A stretch of 64,000 bases of DNA from Trichomonas vaginalis G3. Its lineage: Eukaryota; Parabasalia; Trichomonadida; Trichomonadidae. The stretch is taken from the NCBI RefSeq assembly GCF_026262505.1, contig NC_067206.1:2756879-2820878 (forward strand), given 5' to 3'. This document shows positions 18,631 through 28,272 of the stretch, piece by piece (positions within the stretch are counted from its first letter, which is position 1; every line of letters starts with the position of its first letter). A program made the position numbers and the translations under genes. Below the pieces are notes generated by a model. That model saw only the letters and a list, made by a program, of their open reading frames with translations. It was not told the origin of the DNA and did not search any database.

Positions 18631-19716
18631 TTAGATGAATTTTCTTATTCTTTCTGGCATATTTTTGTCTTTCCAATACTCCCGCTCTAATGGTCCCAGA
18701 TGAGTTGGCTTTGACTCTCTCAAGTTCTTAGATGGTATAACATCTTCAACGCCTCCTTCATATCTTACTTTATAAGTGTCATCGTTTATGTTGTAGTCAA
18801 GTATTTCAATAACCACTCCTCGCTTTGCTTCGTCAATGGTTTCAGCAAGTTTGCCATTACTACTTTCAACTAATTTATGACGAGGGTAAAATGCTATGGA
18901 GTCGTCAGCAGCTTTTATAAGATATCCATTACCTTGCGTAGAGTCTACGATATAATAATTTCGACTTAACCTTAAACGTTTCTTTGTCAATGGTTTGTCG
19001 TCAAGAACTACACGAACTTTTGTACCAGAAATGAGGGTAAATTGTGTTGAATTTCTGATATTTTGTGTTTGGCTTCGTTTCTTTTGTATATACTTTTCTT
19101 CTTGTTGTTGTGTCATTGAATTTGGTGTATGTCCTGTTGTAGAATGTGTTGAGGAATTATATACTTCGAGAAAATGTTTCATTGTTTCTTCGGTAAAGTC
19201 TCGCTCTTGATTTAAATCTCTGAGAGTCCTTATGAAGCGGTTTATGATGCCGAGTATGTTATGGTTATGGTCTTCAGTAGTGTAGTGAGTTATGTTATGC
19301 TTAATGAGAAATTCTGTGATTTCGTTGCTGAGGTATGCACTGTCTTGGTCTGATGTTAAAGTACTTGGGTTATGTTCTGCTACAAACTTTTGTAAAACTC
19401 TTAACACTTCACGAGTTCCTTTATTTCTCATTATATACGCAAAAGCTTTGCGAGTGTTAACATTTATGAAGATGAGGAATGGTTTATGTCCTCCTTTTCT
19501 GCTTTGAATGAGAGTGTCAAATTGGTATGCGTCGGGAGTGTTGGAGTAAATTGGTAAAAAGTAGTCGTAAGGATTTATTTTTGTTTGATGTACAACATTT
19601 TTGTTAAAGAACCTTTTCACTTCAGCTCTGTTAGTAAATCCCGAACTCTTTGCCGCTTCATTGAATTTCTTAAAAGACCTCCATGGATGCTGTTCGAATA
19701 CTTCTTTCAAGCTCAT
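18631..19716 (-). CDS. Maverick integrase (retrovirus-like, rve fold), Maverick B
   Basis: 361 residues, reading frame looks whole. The core has YQFDTLI (about residue 64), TLTSDQDSAYLSNEITEFL and DHNHNILGIINRF in the order of DDE integrases. After it come an SH3-like basic domain and, at about 300-340, a Tudor/chromo-like segment (VVIEILDYNINDDTYKVRYEGG). It would join the element ends to target DNA, producing the 5-6 bp duplications seen here. A copy in D (40050-41136) is broken. The start is 20 bases from the fibre gene end. Confidence 0.85.
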   Translation of the reverse strand: MSLKEVFEQHPWRSFKKFNEAAKSSGFTNRAEVKRFFNKNVVHQTKINPYDYFLPIYSNTPDAYQFDTLIQSRKGGHKPFLIFINVNTRKAFAYIMRNKGTREVLRVLQKFVAEHNPSTLTSDQDSAYLSNEITEFLIKHNITHYTTEDHNHNILGIINRFIRTLRDLNQERDFTEETMKHFLEVYNSSTHSTTGHTPNSMTQQQEEKYIQKKRSQTQNIRNSTQFTLISGTKVRVVLDDKPLTKKRLRLSRNYYIVDSTQGNGYLIKAADDSIAFYPRHKLVESSNGKLAETIDEAKRGVVIEILDYNINDDTYKVRYEGGVEDVIPSKNLRESKPTHLGPLEREYWKDKNMPERIRKFI

Positions 19717-19735
19717 TTAAGTAAAAATAAAGATT

Positions 19736-22700
19736 TCATTGAACGCGGCACCATGCGAATACAGTCACAAATGGTGGCATATAATCTTCACCCGGGCCTG
19801 TTGGATTTGTTGTGAAAGTGTGTGAATGATTTCCTCCTGGTTCAGTTGGTCGAAAAGTCTTTTTTGCCGCATGATTATAATCTGGAGATAAAACGTCATT
19901 GCCAGCTTCATATTCTGAGTTGTATAATGGGTGGTCTCTTAATGAGTGGTTATGGTCGCCAGAAAAGTTTGTAGTTCCTGTATGAGTGTGCGGTGGAAGG
20001 TTTGCTTCTTTAATTTTCTTCGAACCACCTGTTTGCTTTGAAGAGTTCGCACAATAGAGGAATTTATCTACAATCTGTTCCCACGTACCAAAACCTAAAA
20101 CACTTGCTGGATTTGTTGAGTTCATTGACGTATAAATAGAACCTATAGGATATATGGTTTGAAGAATCTGGACCTTCATTGTTAGAAGTTCATGTTTAAC
20201 GTTTATAGTTTTATTGCCTTCTACAATATTTATATTGTTTGTTATTAAACCATTAGGAAAAGTAGGAGGATAAATTCTTTGTTCTTGTACAGTTGCACCG
20301 TCTCTTCCTGTTTTTGTTACTATTTCGGTGCATGCCTTAATTTCTTTAATCTTGATTGTTTGAAATTCTTCATGCACGTGCTCTTTATCGGCTTTTCCAT
20401 TAAGCGCAGCATTTACTTCCGACTTCTTTGCATAATTTTCATCTACATAAGTTTTGTCGGCTTTCTTATCTAACATTGCTGGTAGTTCATGTGCTTCAAA
20501 GTTTCTGGCATGATCTTCGATATTCCTGCAACTGTTATCTAAATTGTTAAGAGTATCTTTTACGCTTGTACTTGGATTTTCTAAAGGTGCACTTGAACCA
20601 AGGGTATAGTTCAATATTATGTCGTCTGCTCTAACAGTAGTGAAGGAGTTATGTGTATGGTTCTTGTCAGCCTTCTTCTCTAACTCATCGTTAACATAAG
20701 TTTTATCCGCCTTAAGGTCTAAACATCCTGAAACCCATCCTGTATCGGCTTTAGTTTTTAAAATCTTTGATGTCCATTCATGATACCATTCAACCTTTTC
20801 TTTAATTTCATTATCTTTTTCATTAACATATTCCTTATCCGCCTTCTTCTCTAACACACTAGCCACATATTCCTTATCTGCTTTGTTGTCTAATGTAGCT
20901 TGAAGTTCATTTATATCGGAGATGTTGTGTTTATGAGATTTCAAAACTTTGTTCATTGCTTCAAGTTCAACTTTGTCAGCTTTACTTTTAATAGCATCTT
21001 CAAACGTTATTTTTGACTTAACTCTCAAAGTAAATCTTGGTTCAACTAATACACCGTTAACATTGAAAGTAGAGGCATAAATTTCACCGGTATAACCAAA
21101 TGCTTCTGGTGCTTTAGCTACATCATACTGTACAGTACAGCTTATGTCATAACCTTTAGCACGAATGTATTTATATCTTCTTTCATTAACATTTTTTGTC
21201 TTCACTTCATCACTTCGTGTTAAATATCCATGGTAGTCCGTTATAATCTGTTCGTCTGAAGTTATATAATGAACGTGGTTCTTGACTTTATCACTCAGAG
21301 CTAAAAGCTCATTTTTGTCTGCTTTTTCGGCTAATTTCTCATTAACATCATTCACCTCTAATTCAACTCTTCCGCCAGAACTCTTATTATCATTTATTTT
21401 CTTCATTAATTCGGTAATTACGTCATAAAGACTATATTCTGTTTTCGGTTTTGTAAATAATGAGTCAAAATTTCTTTTCATCATTACATCGCTGACATTA
21501 ATGATATCACCAATTCCTTTTTCATTTATTCTCTTCATTAATTCTGCAATAATGACGAATATATAATCTGTTAATTTATTCTCTTCATCGAGGGTTATAG
21601 AATGTTTTGAAATTGAATCATTAACTCCTCTAAATAAATCAATAACTTCAGGATACACGTTTTTAATGTCTCGAATAACCCGACCAGTATCCTCTGGTTT
21701 CTTCTCTTCTTCGTTCCCGTCGTTACGTGGTTTTATATCTCTAACCATCATCAACGCAGCCATAACCGGAGGGTTTGTTGCTACCTGTTCGAAAATCTGA
21801 CCGTTATGTATGGTATATCTAAATAATTTCTTTGTGTTTGTTAAAACATTTGAAACAAGTCTTTTAAAACCATCTACAAAATTTCCTGTTTCACCTAATG
21901 TTCTTGCAGCATTTACAAGCTCACCCATTCCCGCTTTTGACCCCAAAAACGTCCATATTGCATTTATTTCACTCTGTATAGTTGTCCATTCAGCAAAATT
22001 AATACCCGCATTCGCTAAGCTGAAAATGAAATTCAGTGGATCGAACTTAATTCCACCTTCTTTTTCAATTTCAACGAACTCACTAACATGAGATTTTAAG
22101 TATTCTTTCGTTAAAATTGTTTTCCCCGATGTTATGTCATTAACGAAACTATCACCGTCAAAAGTTAACGAATTCAATTTCGTCGTTGATGCTTTTATTT
22201 CATACACCGCTTTATTGATAGTTTTTGGCTCACCTTCTTTAGAAGCATATGAAACATTAATGAATGAATTATATGTATTCATGAATGAGTTAAAATCAAT
22301 GATTTTCATTAATGAAGCCTTTAATGATTCATTTACTGTCGAATCCCTTAAAGTAATTAATGAACTGTCATTTATGAAAGGTACACTGCAAACCGTCGAG
22401 TTTGGATCAAATGCTGTAGTTGGTGCAGGAATATTAATGATATAAGTCATTAAATCATTAAGTGACGTAAATAATGTTGTCGTTTTTGATTTAATTTCTT
22501 TAGCATCTGTTATATATGGTAATTTTATTTCTGTAGTTTCTGAATTAAAGATATTCGCTAAAATGTTTTGTAAACTGTTTTGAACAGCAGTATAAACCGT
22601 TGAATCCGGAACTCTTACGATTTCACCGTCCTTAATAAAAGGCATTGCACATGGTGTAGTGCTTGGGTCAAATCTTTCGGGATTATAATTCAACATATAT

Positions 22701-22948
22701 TCTAACGCTTCATATACAGACTTATATACTGTTGTGTCGTTCTTCATGACAACTTCACCATTTACAATGAATGGCATAGTACATGGAGTTAAAATAGGGT
22801 CAAACTTTTCATAGTCCTTCCATGTTATGTATTTCTCGGTATTTCCATCACTGATAACAATATATTTGTCAGTAAGTGTGAGAGAGTATTGACCAAAATA
22901 TAAACGTTTAGCTCTGTCAGCTTCATACGCATATGCAGCTATACTCAT
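19736..22948 (-). CDS. Long tail-fibre-like receptor-binding protein, Maverick B
   Basis: 1070 residues, looks whole. The N-terminal third has three related segments (FDPILTPCTMPFIVNGEVV, FDPSTTPCAMPFIKDGEIV, FDPNSTVCSVPFINDSSLI). Residues about 540-900 are built of KADK-type shaft repeats. The last 140 residues match phage fibre tips: PIGSIYTSMNSTNPASV, FGTWEQIVDKFLY, GGSKKI, several H-x-H motifs and YMPPFVTVFAW. By analogy with T4 gp12 the histidines could bind metal. It would be the attachment spike. No signal peptide or membrane anchor. Confidence 0.75.
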   Translation of the reverse strand: MSIAAYAYEADRAKRLYFGQYSLTLTDKYIVISDGNTEKYITWKDYEKFDPILTPCTMPFIVNGEVVMKNDTTVYKSVYEALEYMLNYNPERFDPSTTPCAMPFIKDGEIVRVPDSTVYTAVQNSLQNILANIFNSETTEIKLPYITDAKEIKSKTTTLFTSLNDLMTYIINIPAPTTAFDPNSTVCSVPFINDSSLITLRDSTVNESLKASLMKIIDFNSFMNTYNSFINVSYASKEGEPKTINKAVYEIKASTTKLNSLTFDGDSFVNDITSGKTILTKEYLKSHVSEFVEIEKEGGIKFDPLNFIFSLANAGINFAEWTTIQSEINAIWTFLGSKAGMGELVNAARTLGETGNFVDGFKRLVSNVLTNTKKLFRYTIHNGQIFEQVATNPPVMAALMMVRDIKPRNDGNEEEKKPEDTGRVIRDIKNVYPEVIDLFRGVNDSISKHSITLDEENKLTDYIFVIIAELMKRINEKGIGDIINVSDVMMKRNFDSLFTKPKTEYSLYDVITELMKKINDNKSSGGRVELEVNDVNEKLAEKADKNELLALSDKVKNHVHYITSDEQIITDYHGYLTRSDEVKTKNVNERRYKYIRAKGYDISCTVQYDVAKAPEAFGYTGEIYASTFNVNGVLVEPRFTLRVKSKITFEDAIKSKADKVELEAMNKVLKSHKHNISDINELQATLDNKADKEYVASVLEKKADKEYVNEKDNEIKEKVEWYHEWTSKILKTKADTGWVSGCLDLKADKTYVNDELEKKADKNHTHNSFTTVRADDIILNYTLGSSAPLENPSTSVKDTLNNLDNSCRNIEDHARNFEAHELPAMLDKKADKTYVDENYAKKSEVNAALNGKADKEHVHEEFQTIKIKEIKACTEIVTKTGRDGATVQEQRIYPPTFPNGLITNNINIVEGNKTINVKHELLTMKVQILQTIYPIGSIYTSMNSTNPASVLGFGTWEQIVDKFLYCANSSKQTGGSKKIKEANLPPHTHTGTTNFSGDHNHSLRDHPLYNSEYEAGNDVLSPDYNHAAKKTFRPTEPGGNHSHTFTTNPTGPGEDYMPPFVTVFAWCRVQ

Positions 22949-22965
22949 ATTTTAATGAGAATAAA
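22949..22965. promoter_or_regulatory. 17-bp divergent start region
   Basis: Only 17 bases (ATTTTAATGAGAATAAA) separate the start codons of the fibre gene and the divergent structural gene. Any bidirectional promoter must lie within or inside the coding ends. A similarly short divergent gap occurs at 1900-1917. Confidence 0.4.
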
Positions 22966-23742
22966 ATGTTGTTCTATTTGCAAAGTACAGACCCAAACGA
23001 ATACGGGACAGTAAAGCTACAAACAAACTTAGGTCTACAGAATGAGGCACTTGCATTCAGAATGGTTGACTTTAATACTATTGCTTCATTCGTTATAACT
23101 GACGAAACAGATTTCATGGAGCTTGAAATAGATGGAAAGAAGCACGAAATAAGATTTCACAATAATGTAGAATATAAGATGGAAACATTAGCTGGAGTGT
23201 TAAATGCTCTCATAAATACTACAATAAACAAGGATAACGAAGAAAACTTAATGAATGTTAAACTTATTGCAGGAGTTTTGAAGTTCAGTTATGAGAAGGA
23301 GTTTAAGATAACACGAATGAGTCATAGAGTACAACTTCTTTTGGGTGCATACCATATGACATTTCCTTTGAAAAGTGTTGACAAAACGATTGAGATGAAA
23401 TCTGTTCCATACGTATGTTATGGTAATTGTTTGTACATTGAGTCAAAAATAGCTAATGTCACAGGTATTTCAGGAGTTAATAGTAAAGGTTCAGTAGAAT
23501 ATAAATCCTTCTGTTATGCAGTCAATTCAATGTTCATTCCAAACGTTCCTGTCATAGTAACTCATTTAGGTAAATGGGTTCGCATTAGTCCTCATAATTT
23601 GAAAGACATGCAATTCAGACTTGTTGACTTTCAAGGCGAGCCTGTAGAACTGAAGGCACCAGTGCGAATGACTGTTGAAGTTGACTTTTTAGAAAATATT
23701 AAATGCAACAGCTTACAAGAGAACTCAGAGCTAAAAATATAA
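22966..23742 (+). CDS. Hypothetical beta-rich structural protein, Maverick B
   Basis: 258 residues from the ATG after GAATAAA (MLFYLQSTDPNEYG); an in-frame upstream ATG at 22933 lies inside the divergent gene and is less likely. Strand-rich, ending FRLVDFQGEPVELKAPVRMTVEVDFLEN. That kind of ending, 'L.D..G..V....P.....L.F', is common in last strands of jelly-roll minor capsid proteins of virophage-like viruses. The next gene overlaps its 3' end by 40 bases. A penton or minor capsid role is inference. Confidence 0.55.
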   Translation: MLFYLQSTDPNEYGTVKLQTNLGLQNEALAFRMVDFNTIASFVITDETDFMELEIDGKKHEIRFHNNVEYKMETLAGVLNALINTTINKDNEENLMNVKLIAGVLKFSYEKEFKITRMSHRVQLLLGAYHMTFPLKSVDKTIEMKSVPYVCYGNCLYIESKIANVTGISGVNSKGSVEYKSFCYAVNSMFIPNVPVIVTHLGKWVRISPHNLKDMQFRLVDFQGEPVELKAPVRMTVEVDFLENIKCNSLQENSELKI

Positions 23743-23942
23743 AGTATGAATGTTATGTATTAGGTCATGAACTTTGGTTGTTGCTGTTTGATGAAACAAA
23801 TGAGTTAGTTATGTCAGTCAAGAGAACAGAAAAATATTGTGTTAGTGAAAACTGCACCAAGTCAATAAGATTAGGTTTGCATTATGAAGATGAGTTCGAT
23901 AGTGTTGAAGAAGTTTTGGATAGATACTATAAGTTGCTTTAA
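23703..23942 (+). CDS. Small hypothetical protein overlapping the previous gene
   Basis: 79 residues, MQQLTRELRAKNIKYECYVLG; looks whole. Overlaps the preceding gene by 40 bases and the convergent gene by 4 bases. Mixed helix and strand, acidic at the C-terminus (YEDEFDSVEEVLDRYY). No family recognised; overlap with both neighbours suggests a real, tightly packed gene. Confidence 0.5.
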   Translation: MQQLTRELRAKNIKYECYVLGHELWLLLFDETNELVMSVKRTEKYCVSENCTKSIRLGLHYEDEFDSVEEVLDRYYKLL

Positions 23943-24589
23943 TTTACTAAAACATATTTCAAACAAAGCTTATATTCTGTTGAAAGTTTTGTATACTCGT
24001 TCGAATATTTATACTTAAACTCAACTCCTGTAGTTCCTGGTGTTTCAATGATGCGGATGTTACCTATTTTCATGAATGGTGGCGTTTGACCACAGCATTC
24101 GATTTCAGGGTCGAGATAGTCAATGACACATTGCTTTCCTGTTATTCGTGATATAACATTTTCAAGGTCCTCCTTTGTTAGAATTATTTGGTTCTTACTT
24201 ATAAGATTTATCAAAAGCTTCTTATCGTCTTTGAGTAAAATTGTTTGGTATAACTGAAGAAGGTAATGGTCTACGTTATCTGAAGGATTTGTTTGAACAT
24301 TTGTGTAAGGGTTGTCGTTGGCTTCTCTTGAAAGAATTTGGTCCAGTGGTGGATACTCTAACTTAACATCTGATGTAGCGTTAGCGTTTGAAGCTGTGTT
24401 TAAATTCACGGCGCCATGCGCCATGATGGGCTCTTTGAGCCCTCCGGATTTCAGCTCTGGTTCTTTTTCTTTCAAACACTCTGAACTATAGTTCTTTATG
24501 ACAATATTGTTTGTCGTTCGTGAGTCAACATTTGATGTTGGTTCAATTGGAACATTAACGGCACCAGCTAAGATGGATTTGCTTCTCAT
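23939..24589 (-). CDS. Hypothetical protein, Maverick B
   Basis: 216 residues, looks whole. The first 100 residues are low-complexity and asparagine/serine-rich. The second half is ordered, with helices (VDHYLLQLYQTILLKDDKKLL) and a cysteine-containing strand region (YLDPEIECCGQTPPFMKIGNIRI). The start is preceded by GGTTTTTATTCTATATGAA. No family recognised. It lies between structural genes and the ATPase. Confidence 0.5.
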   Translation of the reverse strand: MRSKSILAGAVNVPIEPTSNVDSRTTNNIVIKNYSSECLKEKEPELKSGGLKEPIMAHGAVNLNTASNANATSDVKLEYPPLDQILSREANDNPYTNVQTNPSDNVDHYLLQLYQTILLKDDKKLLINLISKNQIILTKEDLENVISRITGKQCVIDYLDPEIECCGQTPPFMKIGNIRIIETPGTTGVEFKYKYSNEYTKLSTEYKLCLKYVLVN

Positions 24590-24614
24590 TTCATATAGAA
24601 TAAAAACCTTTTAT

Positions 24615-25016
24615 ATGTATGAAATGAACAATATACTCGACAAGGGTTTGAATGTAAAGCTAACGAATGAAAATATTGTTGAATTCACTGAGACAGGTGC
24701 TGTGTATAAAGATGTAGAACTACTGAACAAAAGAGCTAAGGGAAGAAGCAGGAACATGAACAAAGGGTGGAAGCCTATAAAAATTTATGTCAATGATGGC
24801 TCAGGAGGTTCAAACATAAAGTATGCAGAAAGTTATAGAGTTTATGCTCTCAAAGGTGAAAAGCCTTCATTTAAGAACAGCTATTCTAACGCATATCCTC
24901 AAAAGCTAACGGATGGGGAAGTGGATGATATGAATGACAGCAAAAATATTAACAGAAATGGCGACAGAGATGCATGGAATTTGTTTACCATCAGTCAATT
25001 AAAGCATAAGATTTAA
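24615..25016 (+). CDS. Hypothetical protein, Maverick B
   Basis: 133 residues from MYEMNNILDKG; the longer upstream frame overlaps the divergent gene and is probably not used. Contains a basic segment (NKRAKGRSRNMNKGWKPIKIYV) and a GSGGSN turn. The end overlaps the end of the ATPase gene by 4 bases. A maturation protease is expected in Mavericks, but no clear His-Asp/Glu-Cys pattern was seen here or elsewhere in B. Confidence 0.5.
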   Translation: MYEMNNILDKGLNVKLTNENIVEFTETGAVYKDVELLNKRAKGRSRNMNKGWKPIKIYVNDGSGGSNIKYAESYRVYALKGEKPSFKNSYSNAYPQKLTDGEVDDMNDSKNINRNGDRDAWNLFTISQLKHKI

Positions 25017-25864
25017 AACAATGTTGGTCGTTCCCATGGAATATTTTTGACTTTAATGGTATTAGTCATGATATGAATCTCAAGGTATGAACGAGGAGAG
25101 ATGAGAGACTTATATGCTTCCCAAATTTCTTCAAAAGGTAATGTTATACCTGACTGTTTCCAAATGAGTTCAATATCATAACGTGAGAAACCTTGAAAGA
25201 TAACGAAGTCAGTTATGAGACGTTTTATGTTTAAAGCTAAAAACCTCCATGTTTGCATAAGTATTGCTACAGTTAAGTGGTAATGTCTGACTTTAGTTAT
25301 GATGTTAGCTAATGGTGAGTCAGGCTTTGACACTAAACCTTTTCCGGCGAAGTCGTCACAAACGAGCAGGGTATTTGAAGGATACTTTTTGAAGGGGTAT
25401 TTTGAAAGTTTTGACAGAATGTAGTTTGTCAGTCGTTTCATATCGTAAACTTCTGAGTACTGACGTAAGTGGTGTTTGTCAATAATTCTTTCCATCTCTT
25501 CTGAAGTCTTTTGCATTCCTGACTGTATAAATTCAACGATGGCATAATATTTTCTCTTACGTCGAATGTAACGTTGAAGAAATTCAATGAGTTCGCTATC
25601 TGGAACTTTAACGACGGAGGCTTGAACTTTTGACATGAATGTTTTCGCTGTTGAGTCCATAGAGTCTGAAGTTGCTGATATAATGATTTGGTCATAGTAA
25701 GAGTCGTTTCCTAAACGCTCTGTTATGAGTATATGACGAATGAGGTTGAATGTCTTACCTGAACCCATCTTTCCACAATAGAAATACACACCATTTGAAC
25801 AGAACTCATAATCTTTGCTGAAAGGAAGAATAAGAGAAAGAGTTAAGTTTGTCTGTAGTTTCAT
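25013..25864 (-). CDS. DNA-packaging ATPase (FtsK/HerA, A32-like), Maverick B
   Basis: 283 residues, looks whole. Walker A CGKMGSGKTFN at residues 30-40; Walker B NTLLVCDDFAG at about 163-173; then a sensor region (VRHYHLTVAILMQTW) typical of A32-type genome-packaging ATPases of Mavericks and large DNA viruses. It would pump the element DNA into a preformed capsid. Together with the capsid genes it argues that this Maverick family once made particles. Confidence 0.85.
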   Translation of the reverse strand: MKLQTNLTLSLILPFSKDYEFCSNGVYFYCGKMGSGKTFNLIRHILITERLGNDSYYDQIIISATSDSMDSTAKTFMSKVQASVVKVPDSELIEFLQRYIRRKRKYYAIVEFIQSGMQKTSEEMERIIDKHHLRQYSEVYDMKRLTNYILSKLSKYPFKKYPSNTLLVCDDFAGKGLVSKPDSPLANIITKVRHYHLTVAILMQTWRFLALNIKRLITDFVIFQGFSRYDIELIWKQSGITLPFEEIWEAYKSLISPRSYLEIHIMTNTIKVKNIPWERPTLF

Positions 25865-25916
25865 TCATGTCTTCATCTACGTCATGTATTAAATGCTTCA
25901 TTTTATCTCCATTAAA

Positions 25917-26795
25917 ATGCAAGTCAGAAATATTCAGAACATAGCACCGAGTCTAACTGACAAGAGTATAAAGATATACTATGAACATGTTATGATGAAA
26001 CCAACCAAAATTCAAGAAAGTCAGTATACTTATGAATATCCAAGACACTGGGTAGAGTATGTAGGAGGTGAGAAAGCTATTGAAATAAGACAAGTTAGAA
26101 GTATTCCAGCAGGAAGAACAATATTATTGAAGAACTTTAATGTTTTGAGATATAATGATGAAACAAAGAAGCAAGATAGTTTTCCTGTTGCTGTGTATGT
26201 GAACTTAGATACAGGAGATGACATGAAAGTTTTTAATACAAAGCTTCAAACGGTATTGAAAGAACAACTGACTGCGGAAGGACATCCATTACCTTCAGAA
26301 GTTACCATAGCATATAATTTTGAAACAAATCAATAGATTTTAAAATCGTCTCTGCAAAGAAGTCAGGTTTTACATTTAATGAAGCAGATGTATATTCGAA
26401 TGAAAACTTCAAAGCTATTGCATGGTTAGATAATGACGATTGCTTTAAGAAAATATTTAAATACAGTGACTCAACGATGTCAATAGATGACCTTCGTGGA
26501 ATGTTACCATCGACGTTTACAGTAGAAGGTTCAGCAGGATTGCTTACAAGATTGTCAATTGGTGGTTTGGTCTCGTGAGAACATTGTTATAAAATCCAGT
26601 ATAAGTGAATTTGCTGAAGAATCTATATTATGTCTTTCAAACTACATGTATTCGCCGCCGAAGCATTATAGTATAACAAACTTTGTCAGTAAGTTTAACA
26701 TAAGACTTGTCGAACCTTCTTCAATGAAAGATGTTGTGCTACCTAAAGATGGAAAGGATGGACTCATTATTGAGATGATTTTAATAGCATATTAA
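25917..26795 (+). pseudogene. Minor capsid (penton-like) protein, Maverick B (broken)
   Basis: Starts MQVRNIQNIAPSLTDKS after TTATCTCCATTAAA. Contains YPRHWVEYVGGEKAIEIRQV, the motif shared with the genes at 1918, 10134 and 51001, and ends DGLIIEMILIAY, again a hydrophobic last strand. About two breaks. It would be a third member of the same structural family within one element group. Confidence 0.5.
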
Positions 26796-27019
26796 ATGAG
26801 CTTGTTCTTAAGGTCATTCATGATGAAATAACTGTTGTAGAAGATGTTAGCAATTGTTCAGACATTTTGAAGCGTATAGATGATATAAGAAAGAAGTTAG
26901 ATAGACCGCAAAGCGGTGAGGGCGAAGCCCGTGAGAATGTTTATGTTTCATTGACTTTCTCCAGTAACGAGAACTTTTATGAGATAATATTGAAGAGAGA
27001 TGATTTTAATATGGTGTAA
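26796..27019 (+). pseudogene. Small hypothetical protein, Maverick B (broken copy)
   Basis: Counterpart of the whole 74-residue protein at 56544-56768 (VEDVSNCSDILKRIDDIRKKL). It sits between the minor capsid-like gene and the amphipathic protein, stop codon directly touching the next ATG. Function unknown. About one break. Confidence 0.55.
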
Positions 27020-27547
27020 ATGGTAGCTTGGGCAGCTTTAGGCGCAATGGGAACAAAAGCATTAGCATTTGGAGCAAAAGCACTTGGAGCTTATGACGCA
27101 GTAAATAAAATGAGTGGAGGAAGGGTTTCGAAGACATTAGATGCAAATAAAGGGAAGATTGGAGGCTGGGTTGCAAAGAAGTTAAGATTAAATAAAATAG
27201 GGCTCATAAATAAAGCATCCAATTTGGTTGCGACTGAGTCAGAAAATGCTTTAGGAAAGGACGATGAGTTTGCAAAACACGCAAAAGACTTTAATGACCA
27301 GATGAAAGGTGAAACAATGCATTTAAATAGATTCGATGGAACTAAAGAAAATGTTTCTTCTCCACTAGTAGTTCTTCCGTATGGTCCCTATGGAATGTAT
27401 GGAAACCCTTACGAAAGACCATTTGACCCATTGACTGGTGGAAGTAACTGGTATCATTACGGACGAAGAAGAAAGACAGTCAAGTTGGAGACAGACGTGA
27501 AGAAAGCAACTAAAAAGAAACCAAGGAAGAGAGTTATAAAGCAATGA
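27020..27547 (+). CDS. Amphipathic basic structural protein (pVI/pX-like?), Maverick B
   Basis: 175 residues, looks whole. The alanine/glycine-rich N-terminus (MVAWAALGAMGTKALAFGAKALG) predicts an amphipathic or membrane-active helix; the middle has a proline/glycine/tyrosine stretch (LPYGPYGMYGNPYERP), and the C-terminus is very basic (KKATKKKPRKRV). This matches the general style of adenovirus-like minor core/lytic proteins. The gene at 56769-57296 in F is almost identical. The last codons lie inside the terminal repeat. Confidence 0.6.
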   Translation: MVAWAALGAMGTKALAFGAKALGAYDAVNKMSGGRVSKTLDANKGKIGGWVAKKLRLNKIGLINKASNLVATESENALGKDDEFAKHAKDFNDQMKGETMHLNRFDGTKENVSSPLVVLPYGPYGMYGNPYERPFDPLTGGSNWYHYGRRRKTVKLETDVKKATKKKPRKRVIKQ

Positions 27548-27551
27548 ATTC

Positions 27552-27770
27552 AACAGGGTAGAAATGAGGTTAGAAATCGGGTTAGATCTAACCTTCTACC
27601 CTAAATTTATTTTTGGTGTAAATTCACAAGGTTAGTTATCGGGTTAGAAATTGGGTTAGATCTAACCTTCTACCCTAAATTTATTTTTGGTGTAAATTCA
27701 CAAGGTTAGTTATCGGTTAGAAATCGGGTTAGATCTAACCTTCTACCCTAAATTTATTTTTGCGCTATGT
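27552..27770. repeat. Three tandem dyad segments at right end of B
   Basis: Three copies of a roughly 75-bp unit, each with GGTTAGATCTAACC (27580-27593, 27654-27667, 27727-27740) followed by TTCTACCCTAAATTTATTTT. The left terminal repeat has only one copy, so this array has expanded on one side. Confidence 0.9.
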
Positions 27771-27837
27771 TTTCATACGTGTGAGGGTGGTGATATCATT
27801 TATTTTTAAATAAATGTGGGAACAAAAATAAAGCATA

Positions 27838-28272
27838 TCTACTCAACAGGAATGAGACCCTTACTGACTATGTATTCGTTTAATGCTTGATGAAAACAAT
27901 GGTACATATTATCGTATGGGTATACACAACGTCTGTTTCCATCGTCGTCGTATATGTAGAGCTCAAATCCAGTCCAACCTTCTTTTGTACAATATGTAGC
28001 TTTATTTAAGTATGCATTTATGTAGATAAGGCAATTTTTTCATCGCTCCAGAAATAATTTTTCGTCTTTGTTGAAATAGTTTTCGTTCCTCTACGTCCAT
28101 AAGGAATGTATGCAATGAACTTTGCGTCATAAGGGATTGTAATATATTCAGGGTTTCTTTCATCATCAATGGGTCTGTCTTTGTTAAAATGCATGTTTCT
28201 CAGTTTTACTTGAGTTTTGAATAGTTCACGGAAACGTTCTGGGAAAGAGTCATAGTAAATGTAGTCAGACAT
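27838..28272 (-). pseudogene. Second copy of the 144-residue terminal-repeat gene (broken)
   Basis: Complementary copy, in the right terminal repeat of B, of the gene at 6426-6860; almost identical. About one break, while the left copy looks whole. The near identity supports recent insertion or ongoing conversion between the repeats. Confidence 0.7.

Noticed and set aside
23939-25016. Adenain-type cysteine protease in Maverick B
   Set aside because: The expected maturation protease was sought in the unassigned genes here and at 14980 and 16633; no convincing His-Asp/Glu-Cys arrangement was found, so none is called.
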